Positions 59,285-64,000 of a DNA stretch of 64,000 nucleotides are shown here, in pieces (within the stretch, counting starts at the first letter, position 1; each line of letters starts with the position of its first letter). The translations under genes were made by a program, and so were the position numbers. The notes beneath the pieces are model-generated. The model saw nothing but the letters and a program-made list of their open reading frames with translations, did no database searches and was not told where the DNA came from. The stretch is from Rhodococcus sp. CH91. Lineage in GTDB: Bacteria; Actinomycetota; Actinomycetes; Mycobacteriales; Mycobacteriaceae. The stretch covers positions 186,001 to 250,000 of the forward strand of contig NZ_JAKFYR010000004.1 of NCBI RefSeq assembly GCF_022554085.1. Direction: 5' to 3'.

Positions 59285-60448
59285 ATGACGGCACTCACGG
59301 CCCTCGGCTTGCTCGTTGCGCTCGCTCTCGGCGTGGCGCTCGGCTGGCTGTTGCGCGCCTCCCGGGACGGTGAACGGGCAGCCCACGCCGAGGCCCGGCT
59401 CGCGGCCCTGCGCGACAACGAGGAGCAGTTGCGTCAGTCGCTCGCGGCGGTGAGCGAGGATGCCGCCCGCCGGCAGTCCGGTGCCATCGGAGACCAGGTG
59501 TCGCGGCTCGTCGGGCCGTTGAACGAGGCCGTGGGGGCGCTCGCACGGCAGGTCGAGCACGTCGAACGTAGCCGTGTCCATGCCTACGCGGGTCTGAGCG
59601 AACAGGTCGAGGGCATGCACCGCGCATCCCAGCTGCTGTCCACCCGCACCCAGCAGCTGGTCACGGCTCTGCGCGCGCCCCAGATCCGCGGTCGCTGGGG
59701 CGAGATCCAGCTCGAGCGCGTCGTCGAGCTCGCCGGGATGGTGCGCCACTGCGATTTCGACACCCAGGTCGGCAAGGACGGCGTGAGGCCGGATCTGCTG
59801 GTCTACCTCGCCGGCGGCAAACAGATCGTCGTCGACGCGAAGGTGCCCTTCGCCGCGTACCTGGACGCCGCCGAGGCCGAGGATCCCGTCGAGCGCGACC
59901 GCCATCTGACCCGCCACGCACGGCAGCTGCGCACCCACGTCGACCAGTTGTCCGCGAAGGCCTATTGGGAGTCCTTCGATCCGACGCCGGAGTTCGTCGT
60001 GCTGTTCGTGCCGGGCGATCCGTTCCTCGACGCCGCGCTGGGCGCCGACCCCGACCTGCTCGAGCACGCTTTCGCCCGCAATGTCATCCTGGCGACCCCG
60101 ACCACGCTCGTGGCGCTGTTGCGCACCATCGCCCACACCTGGCGGCAGGAGGCGCTCTCCCGGGACGCCGCGACCATCCATCGGCTCGGCCGTGAGCTGT
60201 ATCAACGGCTCGGGGTCGTCGGTTCGCATCTCGACCGGCTCGGCAACCGGCTCGGCCAGGCCGTCGATTCGTTCAACCTCACGGTCTCGTCGATGGACAC
60301 CCGGGTGGGGGTAACGGCCCGCAAGCTCCACGACCTGGAGATCTTCGACGGTGAGGTGCCGGAGGTGCATCGGGTGGACACGTGGCCGCGGCGCAGCACT
60401 CTCGCGGAAAGGTCACCGGCGGACGGTCCTGTCGACGAAGCCGGCTGA
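59285..60448 (+). CDS. rmuC: DNA recombination protein RmuC
   Basis: A 387-residue RmuC. An N-terminal membrane segment (TALGLLVALALGVALGWLLRAS) is followed by a helical region. The RmuC core is LRAPQIRGRWGEIQLERVVELAGMVRHCDFDTQVG near residues 130-165, then RPDLLVYLAGGKQIVVDAKVPFAAYL, with PD-(D/E)xK nuclease-like residues (D...VDAK), and FVPGDPFLDAALGADPDLLEHAFARNVILATPTTLVALLRTIAHTWRQE. The ATG at 59285 is favoured; an in-frame start at 59255 is open. RmuC limits inversions and short-inverted-repeat recombination. It lies next to sbcCD, which acts on the same hairpins. Confidence 0.92.
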   Translation: MTALTALGLLVALALGVALGWLLRASRDGERAAHAEARLAALRDNEEQLRQSLAAVSEDAARRQSGAIGDQVSRLVGPLNEAVGALARQVEHVERSRVHAYAGLSEQVEGMHRASQLLSTRTQQLVTALRAPQIRGRWGEIQLERVVELAGMVRHCDFDTQVGKDGVRPDLLVYLAGGKQIVVDAKVPFAAYLDAAEAEDPVERDRHLTRHARQLRTHVDQLSAKAYWESFDPTPEFVVLFVPGDPFLDAALGADPDLLEHAFARNVILATPTTLVALLRTIAHTWRQEALSRDAATIHRLGRELYQRLGVVGSHLDRLGNRLGQAVDSFNLTVSSMDTRVGVTARKLHDLEIFDGEVPEVHRVDTWPRRSTLAERSPADGPVDEAG

Positions 60449-60459
60449 CATCCTCACGC

Positions 60460-60465
60460 TAATGT
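60460..60465 (+). promoter_or_regulatory. -10 element of DUF6542 gene, leaderless
   Basis: TAATGT lies 7 bases before the GTG at 60473, with no ribosome site between. Confidence 0.5.
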
Positions 60466-60472
60466 CTAGGTT

Positions 60473-61336
60473 GTGTCTGCAACCCAACGTGCACGCTCGG
60501 CGGTGCCGCTCGACATGCGGTCGTTGGTACCCACAGTGCCCGGCGTGCCCTGGTGGGCTGCCGTCGCGATCGCAGCGGGAACCACGCTCGTCGGTGTGTT
60601 GCTCGACAGCGCACGAGGGAACGAGCTGACCGCCGCGTTCACCGCGTTCTACGTGCTCGGCTGCGTCGCAGCGGTGGTGGCGGTGCGTTATCGCGGACTG
60701 TTCACCGCGATGGCCCAGCCGCCTCTGCTGCTGTTCGTGGCCGTTCCGATCGGTCAGCAGTTCGTCTCCTCCGAGAGCATGAGCGGCCTCCAGGATCTCG
60801 CGCTGAACATCGCCTATCCGCTGGTCAACCGATTCCCGGCGATGCTGCTGGCGACGGTGCTGGCGCTCGCCGTCGGCGGCTTCCGGATCTACGTGGCCCG
60901 GCAGGCGACCGGAGTGCGAGCCGCCCGGGCCCCGCGCGAGCGTGCGCGCCCCCGCGCGGCGAAGGCGAAGACCGCGGCGCCGGGCGACCGTCCGGCGCGG
61001 CGCGCGGCCCGGGGGCGGCCGTCGGCCGCGACTGCCACCCGCGGCGGCACCGCCGTGCGGACGCCGAGCGAGAAGGCCTCGGTCCGCGACGTCACCGATA
61101 CCCGCCCGCGGCGGCGTGTCCGCGCCGAGCGCGCGGTGGACGAGCATCCCGTTCCGCGGCGTACGCGCGCTCCCCGCCCCGCCGACCCCGTGCCGGCGGA
61201 AGATCGCCGCCCACGGCGTCGCCCGGTGGCGCCGGAGCCGGAGGTCGGGCGTCCGGCCGCAGCCCCGACACAGGCCGCCCCGACACAGGCCTACGACGCG
61301 CCGCGCGTGCGCTATCGCGACCGCTACGAGGACTGA
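60473..61336 (+). CDS. DUF6542 membrane protein with basic disordered tail
   Basis: A 287-residue protein. The first 140 residues hold three or four membrane helices (VPWWAAVAIAAGTTLVGVLLDS, ELTAAFTAFYVLGCVAAVVAVRYRG, PPLLLFVAVPIGQQFV, AMLLATVLALAVGGFRIYVA). The last 145 are Arg/Pro/Ala-rich and predicted disordered and strongly basic. It corresponds in position and style to Rv1111c beside ispH in mycobacteria. Function unknown; the tail may bind nucleic acid or cell-wall precursors. Start GTG, leaderless after TAATGT. A weak hairpin (CGTCCC/GGGACG, 61342-61359) lies between it and ispH. Confidence 0.85.
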   Translation: MSATQRARSAVPLDMRSLVPTVPGVPWWAAVAIAAGTTLVGVLLDSARGNELTAAFTAFYVLGCVAAVVAVRYRGLFTAMAQPPLLLFVAVPIGQQFVSSESMSGLQDLALNIAYPLVNRFPAMLLATVLALAVGGFRIYVARQATGVRAARAPRERARPRAAKAKTAAPGDRPARRAARGRPSAATATRGGTAVRTPSEKASVRDVTDTRPRRRVRAERAVDEHPVPRRTRAPRPADPVPAEDRRPRRRPVAPEPEVGRPAAAPTQAAPTQAYDAPRVRYRDRYED

Positions 61337-61360
61337 GCCCGCGTCCCGGGCCGGGGACGA

Positions 61361-62362
61361 TCAGGGACGACGCGAGGGCCGCAGTTCGCGCGGCAGCGCA
61401 AACACGAGTGTCTCGTTGGCGGTCGTCACCGGCCGGACGTCGTGGAAGCCGTGCTCGTCGAGGAACTCGACGACACCCTGCACGAGGATCTCGGGCACCG
61501 ATGCGCCCGAGGTGATACCGACGGTCTCGACCCCCTCGAGCCATGCCGGATCGATCTCCCGCGCGTAGTCCACGAGGTGCGCTGCCCTCGCGCCCGCACC
61601 CAGGGCGACCTCGACGAGCCGCACCGAGTTCGACGAGTTCCGCGACCCCACGACGATCACCAGGTCGCATTCCGGTGCCATCGCCTTCACCGCGACCTGG
61701 CGGTTCTGGGTGGCGTAGCAGATGTCGTCGCTCGGCGGATCCTGCAGTTGCGGGAACTTCTCGCGGAGCCGTTCCACCGTCTGCATGGTCTCGTCGACGC
61801 TGAGCGTGGTCTGCGACAGCCAGATGACCTTGGACGGATCGCGCACGGTCACCGAGTCGACGGCGCCGGGGCCGTCGACGAGCTGCACGTGGTCGGGGGC
61901 CTCACCGGCCGTCCCTTCCACCTCTTCGTGGCCTTCGTGACCGATGAGCAGGATGTCGTAGTCGTCGCGCGCGAATCGCTTGGCCTCCTGGTGGACCTTC
62001 GTCACCAGCGGGCAGGTGGCGTCGATGGTGCGGAGCTGCCGGGCTGCGGCGGATTCGTGGACCGCGGGAGACACACCGTGCGCCGAGAAGACGAGGACGG
62101 CGCCTTCGGGCGCTTCGTCGGTCTCGTCCACGAACACCACACCGCGTTCGGCGAGGGTGTCGACGACGTGGCGGTTGTGCACGATCTCCTTGCGGACGTA
62201 GACCGGCGCACCGTACTTCTCGAGCGCTTTCTCGACCGTCTCGACCGCACGATCGACACCGGCGCAGTAACCGCGCGGCTCGGCGAGCAGGACACGCTTT
62301 CCGGAGGCGGAGGAACCGGCGGACCTGGTGATCCCGACTTCGAGTGGAACAGGCGCAGACAT
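61361..62362 (-). CDS. ispH: 4-hydroxy-3-methylbut-2-enyl diphosphate reductase IspH
   Basis: A 333-residue iron-sulphur reductase, the last step of the MEP isoprenoid pathway, making IPP and DMAPP. Cluster cysteines are in [12 protein letters not shown] near residue 32, [11 protein letters not shown] near 116 and [11 protein letters not shown] near 214. Ligands IVHNRHVV and GSRNSSNS are also clear. The ATG at 62362 has GGAGG only one base upstream but TACCCT 6 bases before it, so leaderless translation is likely. It is divergent from the lipid-droplet gene. The overall layout matches lytB2 (Rv1110). Confidence 0.96.
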   Translation of the reverse strand: MSAPVPLEVGITRSAGSSASGKRVLLAEPRGYCAGVDRAVETVEKALEKYGAPVYVRKEIVHNRHVVDTLAERGVVFVDETDEAPEGAVLVFSAHGVSPAVHESAAARQLRTIDATCPLVTKVHQEAKRFARDDYDILLIGHEGHEEVEGTAGEAPDHVQLVDGPGAVDSVTVRDPSKVIWLSQTTLSVDETMQTVERLREKFPQLQDPPSDDICYATQNRQVAVKAMAPECDLVIVVGSRNSSNSVRLVEVALGAGARAAHLVDYAREIDPAWLEGVETVGITSGASVPEILVQGVVEFLDEHGFHDVRPVTTANETLVFALPRELRPSRRP

Positions 62363-62462
62363 GCCTCCAGGGTACGGGGCGCATCCGCGAGGGGCTTCCC
62401 AGCTCGGGGGCGGGGCCGTCACCGGCTACCAATCACGCCGATCATCGGGCAGTCTTGGGGGC

Positions 62463-63104
62463 ATGATCCGTCCACCGTTCCTGGCACGTGTGGCTGCCGG
62501 CGTTGCTGTCACCGCCTACGAAGAGACCCTCAAGCTGCCCAGCACAGCCGTTTCGTTGCCGATGACGACGGTGAGCCAGATCCTGCAGACGACGATGCGG
62601 TTGCAGCAGGTGATGACCTCGCTGGCGATCAAGGGCGATCAGGTCTTCGAGCTCTTCGGAGGAGAACCTGCCGAGACCGCCCAGTGGGCGACCTTCGACG
62701 AGGACGACGCCGCCCCCACCGACGGTGCCGGACCTTCGGCGGGCACCACCGCGAACGGCGCGCCCGGGCGATTCGCCCTGTACTCGATCCCTCCGGAAGC
62801 CGAGGCCGCCGCCGCGAGCGAGACGACCGGCCCGGCGGAGACCACCGCGGCGACGCCCGATGCCGCAGAGAACACGGCGGCGGCCACCGAGGAGAAGTCC
62901 ACCGATACGAAGGTCGCCGACCGGCCCGAGATCGTCGAAGACCTCGATTACGACTCGCTGACCCTCGCTCAGCTGCGTGCCCGCCTGCGCGCACTGTCGG
63001 TGGAGGAACTGACGGATCTGCTCGACTACGAGAACGCTCATGCGGCCCGTCCACCCTTCGTGACGATGCTGTCCAACCGGATCACGAGCGCACGTAACCG
63101 GTGA
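62463..63104 (+). CDS. Lipid-droplet-associated protein (Rv1109c-like)
   Basis: A 213-residue protein. The N-terminal half ([67 protein letters not shown]) is an amphipathic helical region like phasin-type droplet surface proteins. The middle is Ala/Glu/Thr-rich and disordered, and the end [49 protein letters not shown] resembles a small helical domain. Relatives lie beside xseA and ispH in mycobacteria and Rhodococcus and bind triacylglycerol droplets. The stop overlaps the xseA start by 4 bases. Confidence 0.85.
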   Translation: MIRPPFLARVAAGVAVTAYEETLKLPSTAVSLPMTTVSQILQTTMRLQQVMTSLAIKGDQVFELFGGEPAETAQWATFDEDDAAPTDGAGPSAGTTANGAPGRFALYSIPPEAEAAAASETTGPAETTAATPDAAENTAAATEEKSTDTKVADRPEIVEDLDYDSLTLAQLRARLRALSVEELTDLLDYENAHAARPPFVTMLSNRITSARNR

Positions 63105-64000
63105 CGACCGGACAGAACACCGGACGGCCGAACTCCGCGGATCATCCCTGGCCCGTCCGCACCGTGGCCCAGAAGGTGGCGGGCTGGATCGACAAGCTCG
63201 GCACCATCTGGGTCGAGGGTCAGGTCACCCAGATCAACGCCCGTCCCGGCACCCGGACGGCGTTCCTGACGCTGCGCGATCCGTCGGTGGACATGTCCCT
63301 GCAGGTGACCTGTTCCCCCCAGTTGCTGCAGCAGTCGGCGGTGCCGCTCACCGAGGGCAGCCGCGTGATCATGTTCGGCAAGATGACCTTCTGGCCCGGG
63401 CGTGGAAGCCTGGCATTGCGGGTCACCGAGATCCGGGCCGTCGGCATCGGGGAACTGCTCGCCCGGCTCGAGCGCCTGCGCGCCCTGCTCGCGGCCGAAG
63501 GACTGTTCGATCCGCGGCTCAAACGTCCGCTGCCCTTCCTGCCGCGGCGCATCGGCCTGATCACCAGCCGCGGCAGCGCGGCCGAACGCGACGTGCTGAC
63601 GGTCGCACAGCGACGCTGGCCGGCCGTGCACTTCGACGTCCGCCACGCCACCGTGCAGGGCCCCACCGCGGTGACACAGATCCTCGAAGCGCTCGAATCC
63701 CTCGACGCGGACCCCGAGGTCGACGTGATCGTCCTGGCCCGGGGCGGCGGCAGTGTCGAGGATCTGCTTCCCTTCTCCGACGAGGCGCTGTGCCGGGCGA
63801 TCGCGGCGTGCACGACTCCCGTGGTCAGCGCGATCGGCCACGAACCCGACAGCCCCCTGTGCGACCACGTCGCCGATCTCCGGGCCGCGACTCCCACCGA
63901 CGCCGCCAAACGGGTGGTGCCGGACGCCGTCGCCGAACTCGATCTCGTCGACGAATTGCGTGCGCGGTCCGCGGCTGCCCTGCGCAACTGGGTACGACGG
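63101..64000 (+). CDS. xseA: Exodeoxyribonuclease VII large subunit (truncated at window end)
   Basis: The first 300 codons of XseA run to the window edge. The GTG at 63101 overlaps the previous stop (GTGA). The OB-fold domain is seen as [44 protein letters not shown] near residues 18-60. The catalytic part follows ([25 protein letters not shown] near 150; [22 protein letters not shown] near 207; [27 protein letters not shown] near 245). It degrades single-stranded DNA with XseB, whose gene should lie just beyond. It is cotranscribed with the lipid-droplet gene. Confidence 0.94.
   Translation, partial: MTTGQNTGRPNSADHPWPVRTVAQKVAGWIDKLGTIWVEGQVTQINARPGTRTAFLTLRDPSVDMSLQVTCSPQLLQQSAVPLTEGSRVIMFGKMTFWPGRGSLALRVTEIRAVGIGELLARLERLRALLAAEGLFDPRLKRPLPFLPRRIGLITSRGSAAERDVLTVAQRRWPAVHFDVRHATVQGPTAVTQILEALESLDADPEVDVIVLARGGGSVEDLLPFSDEALCRAIAACTTPVVSAIGHEPDSPLCDHVADLRAATPTDAAKRVVPDAVAELDLVDELRARSAAALRNWVRR

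Noticed and set aside
61342-61359. Bidirectional terminator between the DUF6542 and ispH genes
   Set aside because: Only a 6-base stem (CGTCCC/GGGACG), too weak to list as a separate feature.

Overview
The window is high-GC DNA, densely coded on both strands, with many GTG and TTG starts and many 4-base start/stop overlaps. It looks like the chromosome of a mycolic-acid actinomycete, most likely Rhodococcus or a close relative. The right end supports this: ychF, a DUF6542-type protein, ispH, a lipid-droplet-associated protein and xseA lie in an arrangement resembling the Mycobacterium tuberculosis Rv1108c-Rv1112 neighbourhood, with sbcCD, rmuC and an AI-2E-type permease placed among them. I see no rRNA, tRNA, insertion sequence, prophage or CRISPR array.

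Layout. 1-2.4 kb: the end of a BMP-family (nucleoside/purine type) ABC importer, with two permeases and a binding lipoprotein. 2.4-9.4 kb, minus strand: a purine and ureide block in two transcription units. One is DUF6986 aldolase-like, then allantoinase, then allantoicase. The other is an NCS2 nucleobase permease, then an isopenicillin-N-synthase-like 2-oxoglutarate dioxygenase, then an alpha/beta hydrolase. A shared inverted-repeat motif (CTGTAT-N10-ATAC) sits before both units, and a GlnR-like site lies before the first. 9.5-11.9 kb: a ClgR/PopR-type regulator convergent with an accessory clpP pair, and a basic-tailed membrane protein. 12-22.8 kb: an acyl-CoA ligase, two MFS transporters, a stand-alone PNKP-type phosphatase, a CGNR zinc-finger protein, a pentapeptide-repeat protein, a Baeyer-Villiger-type monooxygenase, a LysR regulator and an acetyltransferase. 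22.9-32.9 kb: a lipase-maturation-factor-like membrane protein and a tightly overlapping recC-recB-recD operon.

33-51.8 kb is a mixed accessory region. It holds a ferritin-like protein, a DJ-1/PfpI protein, an esterase, a CPA1 Na+/H+ antiporter and a small helix-hairpin-helix protein that each carry an apparent 1-base frameshift, and a His-rich methyltransferase divergent from an XRE-cupin regulator. It also holds an EF-G-binding-type FBP protein, formamidase with an FmdB-like zinc ribbon, a methionine aminopeptidase divergent from a small XRE regulator with two near-identical palindromes between them, an AmpG-like MFS protein, an RluA pseudouridine synthase, and a membrane permease divergent from a TetR regulator with clear inverted repeats between them. 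52-64 kb is core genome: ychF, sbcC/sbcD, rmuC, ispH, the lipid-droplet protein and truncated xseA.

A recurring theme is leaderless transcription: a TANNNT-like -10 hexamer lies about 6-7 bases before the start codon of at least seven genes. The most interesting leads are the nucleobase dioxygenase module with its shared operator, the map/XRE double palindrome, the clpP pair with its own regulator, and the two neighbouring frameshifts at 37.77 and 38.49 kb. All functions are inferred by reading the sequence; no database search was run.
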